From the NCBI GenBank assembly GCA_002710885.1, contig PAIW01000143.1, positions 1-9,607 on the forward strand: DNA of 9,607 bases, given 5' to 3'. The notes under the pieces are model-generated. The model had not been told where the DNA came from, made no database searches, and saw nothing but the letters and a program-made list of their open reading frames with translations. Within the stretch, counting starts at the first letter, position 1. Every line of letters begins with the position of its first letter. This DNA comes from Chloroflexota bacterium. GTDB lineage: Bacteria; Chloroflexota; Dehalococcoidia; SAR202; UBA11138. Below are positions 1-6,829 of the stretch, in pieces. Position numbers and translations under genes: made by a program.

Positions 1-449
1 CCACCTACCAGGGCGAGCATTTCCAGGTGTCTGGCAAAACTTTCTACCCCAAGCCGATACAGAAACCTCACCCTCCGATCTGGATTGCAGGGAACAGCTT
101 AGCCGCGATCCACCGGGCAGTCCGGCATGGCGACGGATGGTTTCCGATCGGCCTTCGAGTCGAAGAATTGTTGGAGGGAAAAGAGACGCTCAAAGAAATC
201 TGTGAACGGGAAGACCGAGACCCAGATTCGGTCACGGTGGCACTATCTCTATCCCTGCGGATGGGGAGGTCGGTGTCGTCTCCTGACGGAAACCGGCAGC
301 CGTTGTCAGGGGCGATGTTCCAGATATCGGACGACGTTCGCCGCTACGAAGATGCAGGCCTTGACCATCTTGTATTTTCGGTACCCATCGCGGATCCCAA
401 CATCGCGCTGGATTCAATCAAACGATTCGCCGACGAAATTATCCGGTAA
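1..449 (+). CDS. Luciferase-like monooxygenase (flavin/F420-dependent), C-terminal part
   Basis: Partial gene entering from the left edge; the frame is open from base 3 and ends with TAA at 447-449, giving about 148 residues. The visible part begins TYQGEHFQVSG and continues through KPHPPIWIAGNS, the typical late-barrel segment of LLM-class (bacterial luciferase-like, F420/FMN-dependent) oxidoreductases, where a strand ending in IAG is followed by a helix carrying A-x-R-A-x-x-x-GDGW. The end (YEDAGLDHLVFSVP and then a terminal helix) is also typical of the family. These enzymes are TIM-barrel, cytoplasmic oxidoreductases; the substrate cannot be told from this part. A GTG at 27 is internal and should not be taken as the start. 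The gene converges on the decayed binding-protein gene to its right, with about 10 bp overlap of the stop regions. Confidence 0.85.
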   Translation, partial: TYQGEHFQVSGKTFYPKPIQKPHPPIWIAGNSLAAIHRAVRHGDGWFPIGLRVEELLEGKETLKEICEREDRDPDSVTVALSLSLRMGRSVSSPDGNRQPLSGAMFQISDDVRRYEDAGLDHLVFSVPIADPNIALDSIKRFADEIIR

Positions 450-1708
450 ACTGCCGACACGCTCGGGCTGCTGTCGATCCGTTATTGATCCTTGAGTTTG
501 ATCGATCGGACGTTGTTGATTCCAACCAATATACCTTCTCGACGTATGGGCCAAGACCCAGCTCGGTTCCCCAGCAGTTGGGGTTAGCGTCCCGGAAGAT
601 TCCTTTGTTTTGAGTCCACTCATCAACGATGAACGGGGCTGTGCCCACATAGATATTTTTCATGCTTTCTAAGCCTGTTGTATCGAAGACGTTTTTGGAA
701 ACGATGGCGACTGTTTGCCAGAACTGACTGAATCCGTGGAGGATTCCACGAATATCATAATTCCGATAATTCAACTGGTTTCGGCACTTGTCCAACGATT
801 CCATAAACTTCATCAAGGGCTCGAAATCGTGAGCTTGAGCATGCACGTATTCCGGATTTGTTACAACGTTAGCGTCATCGAAGCTGGATGCCACGTCTTC
901 AGAAGTCATCTCACCCCAATCGCCTTGGAATTGCACGCCACTGCGCAGAGTGAAGCCAGTAAATCCAGGCTTGGGTCCAAACCAAAGCCGAGAGCCAGCG
1001 ATACCTCAGTCGTGACCTGAGCGTTCAAGGTAGCCTTGGAATTGAACAGCGCCTCTGTGAACTCAGACATGTCGATCGTCTCTGAACAACCTGAAGCGCA
1101 AAATCGGGGAGCACGTTTGGGGAGCCAACAGTGCTGGCAGCTATCGTCAACGTTCCCGAAGGCGATCTGCTTGGTAAGACCACAGGTCTCGGGGCCACGG
1201 TCGGCACTGACACGGGCGTCGCAAGAGCGGCGGGAGTTTTCGTGGGATCAACCGTCGCGATAGGGACTCACACCGTCGGCCTGGCCGGTGTGATGATCGC
1301 GATAAGCGTTCGTTGGATCGGAGTGATGGTCGGTATCGGCGCCACGAGCACAGGTGATGATGCTGGAATCTACGTTTGATCATCCTCCGGTGTCGGAGTG
1401 TCGGCTGTTGGAAGTGCGCCAACCCGTGACGCTTGCACCAGCGAGTGCATAGAAGCCGGCTTAGGCGTGGTCGAGGGCGTTGGTGAGATTGCCATTCAAC
1501 CGGCAGGTTCATCGTTACTCGCCGGTGTCGCAATCGGCGTCGGTTGCCGGCTGCTCAAGAAGACTTGAGGTGTTGGCGGGGACGCAGCCAAAACCCGGTC
1601 GGGGCTTTTATCGTCATTCGACCCCCTGAATATGCCGCTCGCGATTACTGAGAAACCACCCCCTGCGATTACAATCGTAGCGAAGATCAACAACGCTGGG
1701 ATGGACAT
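439..1708 (-). pseudogene. Decayed ABC solute-binding protein, family 5 (peptide/nickel type)
   Basis: Reads as one old gene split by lesions. From ATG at 1708, one frame encodes a hydrophobic N-terminal segment (SIPALLIFATIVIAGGGF), then a long Pro/Thr/Ala-rich linker, then PSGTLTIAASTVGSPN, a typical mature N-terminus for family-5 binding proteins. That frame is broken by in-frame stops at 1498-1496 (TGA), 1372-1370 (TAG) and 1270-1268 (TGA). Homology-like sequence then moves to a second frame near 1090 (IDMSEFTEALFNS..., VTTEVSLALGFGLDPS) and to a third near 975 (GFTGFTLRSGVQFQGDWGEMTSEDVASSF). The GVQF...EMTSEDV block is a hallmark of this family. The last recognisable block is GPYVEKVYWLES near 525, followed by unrelated residues and a stop. 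The usual C-terminal lobe is missing. No neighbouring dpp/opp permease genes are visible. The frame assignments are by eye. Confidence 0.75.
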
Positions 1709-1818
1709 TAAGCGACGAAAACTAGTCTATCTCCGCAGACTCAATAACTGACGGTGAGCGACCACGCTTGTTTCTCGATGAAGAATGGTTCATGCCCGCA
1801 TTCGCCATCCTAGTCGCC

Positions 1819-2049
1819 TTAGGGCCGAAACAACAAGGTAATGACGTAGTAGTCGGCTCGCTCTTTTTGATGTTCGAGAGTGTAAAACATTTCGACGCCT
1901 TCATATCGGCGTCCATAATTTCCGGGTTCATTCCCGGCACCTTGAATCGCAATGAGTTCGGATCGTTCCAACGAAACGTATTCGACGACCTTGCCAGCGG
2001 AATCAAACTCAAACTTACCGTCTTTGGTCACATCGTCGTCTTCAACCAT
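1819..2049 (-). CDS. Small hypothetical protein or gene remnant
   Basis: Unrecognised. From ATG at 2049 the frame gives about 76 residues, beginning MVEDDDVTKDGKFEFDSAGK and ending YYVITLLFRP. A GTG three codons further up (2058) directly follows a TAA stop, so the frame cannot extend much. The sequence is acidic, with alternating charged and hydrophobic residues (FEFDSAGKVVEYVSLERSEL, then YEGVEMFYTLE) that look like beta-strands of a real small domain, whereas the overlapping frames (1722-2012 minus, 1768-2193 plus) lack such a pattern. There is no clear Shine-Dalgarno sequence in front of the ATG. It lies between the decayed binding-protein gene and the end of the thiamine operon, so it may be the C-terminal remnant of a longer gene. 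Function unknown. Confidence 0.4.
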   Translation of the reverse strand: MVEDDDVTKDGKFEFDSAGKVVEYVSLERSELIAIQGAGNEPGNYGRRYEGVEMFYTLEHQKERADYYVITLLFRP

Positions 2050-2058
2050 CCCACACAC

Positions 2059-2253
2059 TTACGATTGAAAAGACTTGAAGCGTTGGGCTATAGACTGATA
2101 GACCAAAATCGGTCTAATTCTGAACTACCGATAATGAATAATCAACACACTTCACGACAGCCAACTAACATGTCGTACAAACAAGAATCATAGTCTTAAT
2201 CTCGGACGATCTTTGGCCGAAGTTCAAGTGCCCGTGGTGAATATGCACGGCGG
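2059..2253. other. Intergenic gap downstream of the thiamine operon; no clear terminator
   Basis: AT-rich spacer after the last gene of the operon. Read on the minus strand, a weak inverted repeat (CCGTG...CACGG) lies just past the stop of the last gene but has no following U-run. I see no convincing intrinsic terminator, tRNA or promoter here. Transcription of the operon may end by a factor-dependent mechanism or run on into the small ORF beyond. Confidence 0.4.
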
Positions 2254-3201
2254 TCAGAAGTTTACGCCGATGCTTTGCTCGATAGCGAGTTGATAAACGC
2301 GAGCCGCCAGGGCCATGTCTTCCAGAGCGACGCCCTGCGACTCGAATAGCGTAATGTCATCGTCAGAATTCCTGCCAGGGGTCGTGCCGCCTACCACATC
2401 GGAAAGCGCCCGCACCTGTTCCCAACGCACGAAACCCCTATCCACAGCGTGATTGATGTCACCGCATTCGATTCGTGCCTGGTCGATGTCATCCACCACA
2501 ATAACATTTGATCTATTGACTGCTTCAACGTCCAGTTCACGGCGGTTCGGGCTGTTGGCTCCAGCGGCGTTGATGTGCGTTCCAGATTGAATCCACTCGC
2601 CATTTAAAACAGGTTTGGAGGCTCCAGTGATCACAAGCAGTATGTCGGACTCGCTCACGCAGGATTCTGCCGTTTCCGCTGGCGATACACGAATCCCTAA
2701 TCTGGAGGACATCTCTTCTGCAAAGGATTCTCGGCGGTCGGCGGTTCGGCTGAATACTTTGACGCCTGACACGTCCTTAACACGACACACAGCCTCCAGT
2801 TGTGTCTGGGCCTGATTTCCCGAACCGATAACGCCTATTATGGATGGCACATCCCGCGCCATGTATTTCGTGGCGACGCCGCTGGCAGCGCCGGTGCGAA
2901 GCTGGCCCAAGCGCGAAGCTTCTATAATCGCCAGCAATCCGCCGGTTTTCGTGCTGGATAGCTGAATGTGGAACGTTGGCCTTCCCTTAACGACGCCGTA
3001 CGCTTTCAGGCCCATAACTCCGATCGCCGGAATCGCCGCTGACATGATGTTGAACACTCCAGTCGGCAGGCGCAATCGCTGTCGAGGAAGATTTGCCGCC
3101 TCACCGTTGGACATCGCCTCGAATCCGACTTCAACCGACTCAATCGCGTCTTGCATTGTGATTAGTTGATCAACTTCGGCATCAGTAAGGTACAGCGGCA
3201 C
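2254..3201 (-). CDS. Ornithine cyclodeaminase / mu-crystallin family protein
   Basis: 315 residues, full length for the OCD/mu-crystallin family (NAD(P)-dependent cyclodeaminases, amino-acid dehydrogenases and ketimine reductases). N-terminal part: LTDAEVDQLITMQDAIESVE, a strand ending in Lys66 (GLKAYG) and GQLRTGAASGVATKYMA (Arg102). The Rossmann nucleotide-binding glycine motif is GVIGSGNQAQ at 123-132. The later block HINAAGANSPNRRELD (209-224) is the family motif, but the catalytic Asp of characterised ornithine cyclodeaminase corresponds to Asn216 here, a change I believe is shared by a large uncharacterised subgroup. The C-terminal block DDITLFESQGVALEDMALA is standard. The GTG start at 3201 is favoured by AAAAGGA about 8 nt upstream. 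The gene follows thiD by 22 nt, so it is the last gene of the riboswitch-led operon. The family assignment is firm; the reaction is unknown, and true ornithine cyclodeaminase activity is doubtful. Confidence 0.9.
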   Translation of the reverse strand: MPLYLTDAEVDQLITMQDAIESVEVGFEAMSNGEAANLPRQRLRLPTGVFNIMSAAIPAIGVMGLKAYGVVKGRPTFHIQLSSTKTGGLLAIIEASRLGQLRTGAASGVATKYMARDVPSIIGVIGSGNQAQTQLEAVCRVKDVSGVKVFSRTADRRESFAEEMSSRLGIRVSPAETAESCVSESDILLVITGASKPVLNGEWIQSGTHINAAGANSPNRRELDVEAVNRSNVIVVDDIDQARIECGDINHAVDRGFVRWEQVRALSDVVGGTTPGRNSDDDITLFESQGVALEDMALAARVYQLAIEQSIGVNF

Positions 3202-3223
3202 AGTTCAGTCCTTTTGTAGGTTA

Positions 3224-4039
3224 CTAATCGTTTCTTCCCCACAACTCAAAAAAGTGATTCAGCGGGCCATGGCCTCCTCCGATTTCGAAGGAGCTTTGAA
3301 TTGCGGCTGTGACATAGGCTTTGGCGTCGCGCACAGCATCTTGTGTCGAAAGCCCTTTGGCGAGACCTGCAGCAGTCGCTGACGCAAATGTGCAGCCTGT
3401 GCCATGTGTGTTCTTGGTGGGAATTCGCTCCTGAGTGAACAGAGTAAATTCCGAGCCATCGTACAGCACGTCCGTCGCCGGCCCTTCCAGGTGGCCGCCT
3501 TTGATCACCGCGCACGCAACGCCAATCTCTTGAACCAAAATCCGAGCCGCTATTCGGGCATCTTCTACGTTCGTGATCGTCATGCCGGTCAGAACTTCGG
3601 CTTCGGGGGCGTTGGGGGTCACGACCGTAGCGAGCGGGACCAAGATGTCTCTTAGCGCGTCAACCGCTTGTTCATGAAGAAGACGGTCACCGCCTTTAGC
3701 GACCATCACGGGGTCAACCACAAGAGTATTCAATCCATGATGAGAAATGCTGTCAACCACCGTCTGGATGATCTCGGAGCTTGACAGCATCCCTGTCTTC
3801 ACCGCATCGGAGCCAATGTCTGACACGATGGCGTCTATCTGGGATTCGATGAGTGAAGTCGGCAGCTCCAACACATCACTCACGCCCAACGTGTTCTGAG
3901 CGGTTATGGCAGTTATTGCGGAAGTCCCATAGACGCCCATCGCGGCGAAGGATTTGAGGTCTGCTTGAATCCCAGCCCCGCCACCGGAGTCTGAACCGGC
4001 GATGGTCATTGCTTTGAATATCACTTTTGAATTGGACAA
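3224..4039 (-). CDS. thiD: Hydroxymethylpyrimidine / phosphomethylpyrimidine kinase ThiD
   Basis: 271 residues, the size of stand-alone ThiD, a cytoplasmic ribokinase-fold enzyme that phosphorylates HMP to HMP-P and then HMP-PP for thiamine synthesis. Seen: the substrate-site signature MTIAGSDSGGGAGIQADLK (11-29), GTSAITAITAQNTLGV (38-53), VVDPVMVAKGGDRLL (107-121), TPNAPEAEVLTG (141-152), VIKGGHL (178-184), and the anion-hole and catalytic block HGTGCTFASA (212-221) with the family Cys at 216. There is no C-terminal ThiE or ThiN fusion. The start is TTG at 4039, supported by AGAAGG about 8 nt upstream (near 4053). It sits 37 nt after the small basic ORF and 22 nt before the OCD-like gene. 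In this operon it would act on HMP released by TenA. No thiE, thiM or thiamine-phosphate kinase gene is in the window, so joining to the thiazole must be encoded elsewhere. Confidence 0.96.
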   Translation of the reverse strand: MSNSKVIFKAMTIAGSDSGGGAGIQADLKSFAAMGVYGTSAITAITAQNTLGVSDVLELPTSLIESQIDAIVSDIGSDAVKTGMLSSSEIIQTVVDSISHHGLNTLVVDPVMVAKGGDRLLHEQAVDALRDILVPLATVVTPNAPEAEVLTGMTITNVEDARIAARILVQEIGVACAVIKGGHLEGPATDVLYDGSEFTLFTQERIPTKNTHGTGCTFASATAAGLAKGLSTQDAVRDAKAYVTAAIQSSFEIGGGHGPLNHFFELWGRND

Positions 4040-4076
4040 ATCGTACCTTCTGAATTTTGCGAACTGTAAGGATATA

Positions 4077-4247
4077 CTACTCGCTTTTGGTCCGTCCTTT
4101 TTTCTTGCGGGTGATCTCCTGACTGCGGCGTCGGATGATATCCTGAAGCGCTCGGACGTTCTGACCGCTCACACCCATCTTGGTTCGTTTCCTTCGTTTG
4201 TTCTCTCGACGCTCCCCTTTCGTGGCACGATCTTCATTTTCAGTCAT
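4077..4247 (-). CDS. Small highly basic hypothetical protein (56 aa)
   Basis: Unrecognised small ORF between tenA and thiD. ATG at 4247 starts 8 nt after the tenA stop, and TAG lies at 4079-4077. The protein has 20 Lys/Arg in 56 residues. It begins acidic (MTENED), passes through a basic cluster (GERRENKRRKRTK, 11-23), then a short amphipathic stretch MGVSGQNVRALQDIIRRR (24-41), and ends in KKKGRTKSE. There are no Cys, no Trp and no membrane segment; the composition resembles ribosomal or RNA-binding peptides. The Shine-Dalgarno is weak (GACGAG inside the end of tenA), so translation may be coupled to tenA termination. The same frame stays open upstream into tenA, but that part is only a shadow. 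Its tight placement on the operon strand argues that it is a gene rather than a gap. The function is unknown; nucleic-acid binding is only a guess. Confidence 0.5.
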   Translation of the reverse strand: MTENEDRATKGERRENKRRKRTKMGVSGQNVRALQDIIRRRSQEITRKKKGRTKSE

Positions 4248-4254
4248 CGCACAT

Positions 4255-4920
4255 CTACTCGTCAGGCCACGCTTGAGGGTCGGCGTACGCGGCGTCCCAG
4301 AACATGCACTCGTAGCGCAAGGCCGTATGGAATAATTCATCGATTTTGTTACGCCGAGCGGCCAAGTCTGTGCTATCCAGGTGTTCCCCCATCCACTCAA
4401 CCAGGCTCCGCAAGACCGTCGGGCCGTGGATGCCAATCCATTCCTGGTATATCGGATTTGCCGGTTTCTTGGCCTCAGATATCAGTCGAGTCCCCCAATC
4501 GAGGTACGTCCCTTCGGTGACATAAAGCACCGTGATTATGTCGTCAAAATTTCCTTCTAGGCCGGTACGGACGAGAAAGTCGCCAAACGCCCTGGTCGTG
4601 GGAGACGCGCTCGCGGAAGAATATTCTTCCTCAGATGCGCCCAAAACCTCAAACGCTCGGAGAAACAGATCGTTCTCAGGGTCCAAGATGCCGGACAGGA
4701 ACGAGTGGAGCCTGCTGGCCGCGTCGAAGCTCGGCGCTTTCGCAATTGCGTTGGCCGTCATCGACACAAGATCGGCCACGAAAACGTAGTCTTGCAAAAA
4801 GTAACGTTTGAACTTGCCTGCAGGCAACGTTCCCTCGCCCATCTCCACGACGAACGGGTGATAGACCATCTGCTCCCAAAGGTCTGAATATCGCTCCCGA
4901 AGTTCCTGTGTGACGGTCAT
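4255..4920 (-). CDS. tenA: TenA family aminopyrimidine hydrolase lacking the active-site Cys
   Basis: 221 residues, usual TenA length; an all-helical cytoplasmic enzyme that hydrolyses aminomethylpyrimidine (and in some members its N-formyl form or thiamine) to HMP. Seen: YHPFVVEMGEGTLPAGKFKRYFLQDYVFV with Asp44 and Tyr45, YVTEGTYLDWG (133-143), IYQEWIGIHG (157-166) and RYECMFWDAAY (202-212) with Glu204, equivalent to the catalytic Glu of Bacillus TenA. Where Bacillus TenA has Cys135 four residues before Tyr139, this protein has Thr135 before Tyr139; its only Cys is 205. That places it with the Cys-lacking TenA_E subfamily, whose plant members hydrolyse formyl-aminopyrimidine strongly. ATG at 4920 has AGGAG about 7 nt upstream. 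It follows the binding-protein gene by 25 nt and precedes the small basic ORF, all in one operon. Confidence 0.93.
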   Translation of the reverse strand: MTVTQELRERYSDLWEQMVYHPFVVEMGEGTLPAGKFKRYFLQDYVFVADLVSMTANAIAKAPSFDAASRLHSFLSGILDPENDLFLRAFEVLGASEEEYSSASASPTTRAFGDFLVRTGLEGNFDDIITVLYVTEGTYLDWGTRLISEAKKPANPIYQEWIGIHGPTVLRSLVEWMGEHLDSTDLAARRNKIDELFHTALRYECMFWDAAYADPQAWPDE

Positions 4921-4945
4921 GCGAGACTCCTAGACTTCACGGATG

Positions 4946-5944
4946 TCACTTTATAAACTCGTCAGTAAATGCTTTGGACGCATCAACTTCCTGCGACAGC
5001 AACCCTGTCTCCTGCATCCAACTCGCGAAGCCCACCCAACGCGCGTTGGTCTGGGCTCCAAAGTTGGCTTCATCAGTCTTCCACAACGGCACGAGTAGGT
5101 CGGCCCCTGGCCCTTCGATGGCTCGGTCCACCTCTTGATTCGATGCGTCTATCAAGATATTCACGCCAGCTTGAGGGTCGGAAATTGCGTCCGCAAACCC
5201 CTTGCTTAAAGCGCGGGTGAATCTCTCAATAACGTCGGATTGTTCCTCGATGTATTTCTCGCTCGCGACGAGAACTAGTTCGTAGTAATCAGGAACACCC
5301 CAGTCTTGAACCTTCAGTATGTTGACCGGGTGGTCGAGATTTTCCAGCAATATGCTTTCGTGGGTCCAGTAAGCGCCGACGACAGCATCGACAGTCCCGC
5401 TAATCAGTGACTCGGTGAGGTTGAATCCGACTCTCACCAATTCAACATCGCCGAGACCATTTGCGCCGTCGGCTTTGAGCATCGTTTCAAGCAACGGTTC
5501 ATCTGTTGGAAGCCCTGGATATCCGACCTTTTTGCCCACGAGGTCCGATGGTCGTTCTATCCCTGAAGATTTGAGGGCCATGACGGAGTTCAGCGGATGC
5601 TGGACCATGCCCGCGATTGAAACTACGGGCACGCCCTGCGCCCTGGCCATCAACACATCAGGCTGGTAGCTGATTCCGAAGTCGTCTTGGCCGGCGCCGA
5701 CAGTCTGCAAAACGGTGGATGGATCAACTGGCGTATAGAGTTCCACATCCAGGTTCTCGTCGGCGAAATATCCCTTGTTCTGAGCGATATACAAGCCCAG
5801 ATGGTTGGAGTTCGGATACCAATCCAGAGCCAATTTAACGGACACTGTTTCCGGCTCAGAATCGGAACTGCACGCCAAAGCCAGCATCAACAATAGGGCG
5901 GCACACACCACCAGCGCAAGATTAATATATGTACTTTTGCTCAA
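4946..5944 (-). CDS. thiY: NMT1/THI5-like pyrimidine-binding lipoprotein (ThiY-like)
   Basis: 332 residues. N-terminal lipoprotein signal: short charged start, hydrophobic stretch 8-22, lipobox LALAC with Cys25, then a Ser/Asp/Glu-rich tether. The mature part opens with VKLALDWYPNSNHLGLYIAQNKGYF (36-60), the THI5/NMT1 signature for thiamine-pyrimidine binding, followed by GISYQPDVLMA (90-100) and VGKKVGYPGLP (136-146). It would capture a thiamine pyrimidine precursor outside the membrane and deliver it to the permease encoded upstream; characterised ThiY binds N-formyl-aminomethylpyrimidine. The start is TTG at 5944, chosen because AGGAG lies about 9 nt upstream (near 5958) and because it gives a normal signal peptide. 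It lies 51 nt after the permease gene and 25 nt before tenA. Related NMT1 families bind other compounds, but the THI5 motif and the context make pyrimidine the best call. Confidence 0.92.
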   Translation of the reverse strand: MSKSTYINLALVVCAALLLMLALACSSDSEPETVSVKLALDWYPNSNHLGLYIAQNKGYFADENLDVELYTPVDPSTVLQTVGAGQDDFGISYQPDVLMARAQGVPVVSIAGMVQHPLNSVMALKSSGIERPSDLVGKKVGYPGLPTDEPLLETMLKADGANGLGDVELVRVGFNLTESLISGTVDAVVGAYWTHESILLENLDHPVNILKVQDWGVPDYYELVLVASEKYIEEQSDVIERFTRALSKGFADAISDPQAGVNILIDASNQEVDRAIEGPGADLLVPLWKTDEANFGAQTNARWVGFASWMQETGLLSQEVDASKAFTDEFIK

Positions 5945-5995
5945 TATTCTCTCTCCTGAGTCGCCTTGATATCTTATGTGACTCCTGTTCTCGCG

Positions 5996-6829
5996 TCAGG
6001 TTCGGTTGCCGTGTTCCTTGTGCCACCAGGGCAGCGCGAACCGCTCAACAATTCCCACCATCGCGAAAAGCGACACTCCGAGCGCCGAAAGAATCAAGAT
6101 AGCGGCAAATACTCGCTCTGTTAAGAATTGGGGTTTTGACCGAATCATCAGGTATCCCAGGCCTTCGCTTGAGCCGACCCATTCGCCGATAACTGCCCCG
6201 ATCACGCTGAACGCGATAGCGATTCTCAATCCTGAGAACAAGTAAGGCAGCGACGTCGGAACCTGCAATCTCAAGAAGATCGCCCATCTGTTAGCTCCTA
6301 GCGTCCGCATCAAGGAAACGACATCTGAATCCACCGATTTCAATCCGTCAACCATATTCACTACTATCGGAAAGAAACAGATCAGAGCCACGACGATAAC
6401 TTTGGGAGCCAGACCGTAACCCACCCAGATCAGCAGCATTGGCGCTATCACGATTATCGGAATGGTCTGTGAAGCAATGATAAAGGGGTACAACGCCCGC
6501 TCGATAGTGCGAGACAGGCCAATGGCCGTTGCCAACGTGAAGCCACAAAACAAGGCCAAGGCGAATCCCACGACGATTTCCTCGATGGTCGCGAGGGTAT
6601 GACCCCACAACAGACCGGCATCAACGCCAATTGTCTTCGCGATCACCGAAGGAGCAGGCAGCAACCACTTTTGAACATCAAATATCCGAACATAAGCTTC
6701 CCAGAAACCGACAACGGCGACAACGATCAACAGCGCAGGAAGCCAACGCAGTCCGATGGTGATGAGTGTTCCCTGCCAGTTTGGAAAGGCATACGCCTCG
6801 CGATCTCCAGCCCGATTGATATTGCTCAC
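5996..6829 (-). CDS. thiX: ABC transporter permease, thiamine pyrimidine uptake (ThiX-like)
   Basis: 277 residues, BPD_transp_1 (SsuC/TauC-like) inner-membrane permease. About six membrane helices are visible: near 28-48, 82-104, 113-135, 142-160, 200-216 and 238-262. The cytoplasmic EAA-type coupling loop is VSLMRTLGANRWAIFLRLQVPTSLPYLFSGLR (171-202), which contacts the ATPase. The segment GEWVGSSEGLGYLM (215-228) is typical of the SsuC/ThiX group. The start is GTG at 6829, overlapping the ATPase stop as GTGA, so the two are probably translationally coupled. The gene order ATPase-permease-lipoprotein with tenA and thiD under a TPP riboswitch points to pyrimidine rather than sulfonate or nitrate import. 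Confidence 0.93.
   Translation of the reverse strand: MSNINRAGDREAYAFPNWQGTLITIGLRWLPALLIVVAVVGFWEAYVRIFDVQKWLLPAPSVIAKTIGVDAGLLWGHTLATIEEIVVGFALALFCGFTLATAIGLSRTIERALYPFIIASQTIPIIVIAPMLLIWVGYGLAPKVIVVALICFFPIVVNMVDGLKSVDSDVVSLMRTLGANRWAIFLRLQVPTSLPYLFSGLRIAIAFSVIGAVIGEWVGSSEGLGYLMIRSKPQFLTERVFAAILILSALGVSLFAMVGIVERFALPWWHKEHGNRT

Noticed and set aside
1131..1379. Plus-strand frame coding a Gly/Val/Thr-rich repetitive peptide
   Set aside because: It is the antisense shadow of the Pro/Thr-rich linker of the decayed binding protein; no ribosome binding site and no domain pattern.
1147..1533. Minus-strand Arg/His/Ser-rich frame of 128 residues
   Set aside because: Out-of-frame reading of the same linker; low-complexity Arg-rich composition typical of a shifted frame.
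1768..2193. Plus-strand frame of 141 residues
   Set aside because: Starts at TTG without a ribosome binding site and is antisense to the better small ORF; its tail is an AT-rich spacer.
2225..2260. Short inverted repeat (CCGTG/CACGG) after the last operon gene as terminator
   Set aside because: Only five base pairs and no U-run follows.
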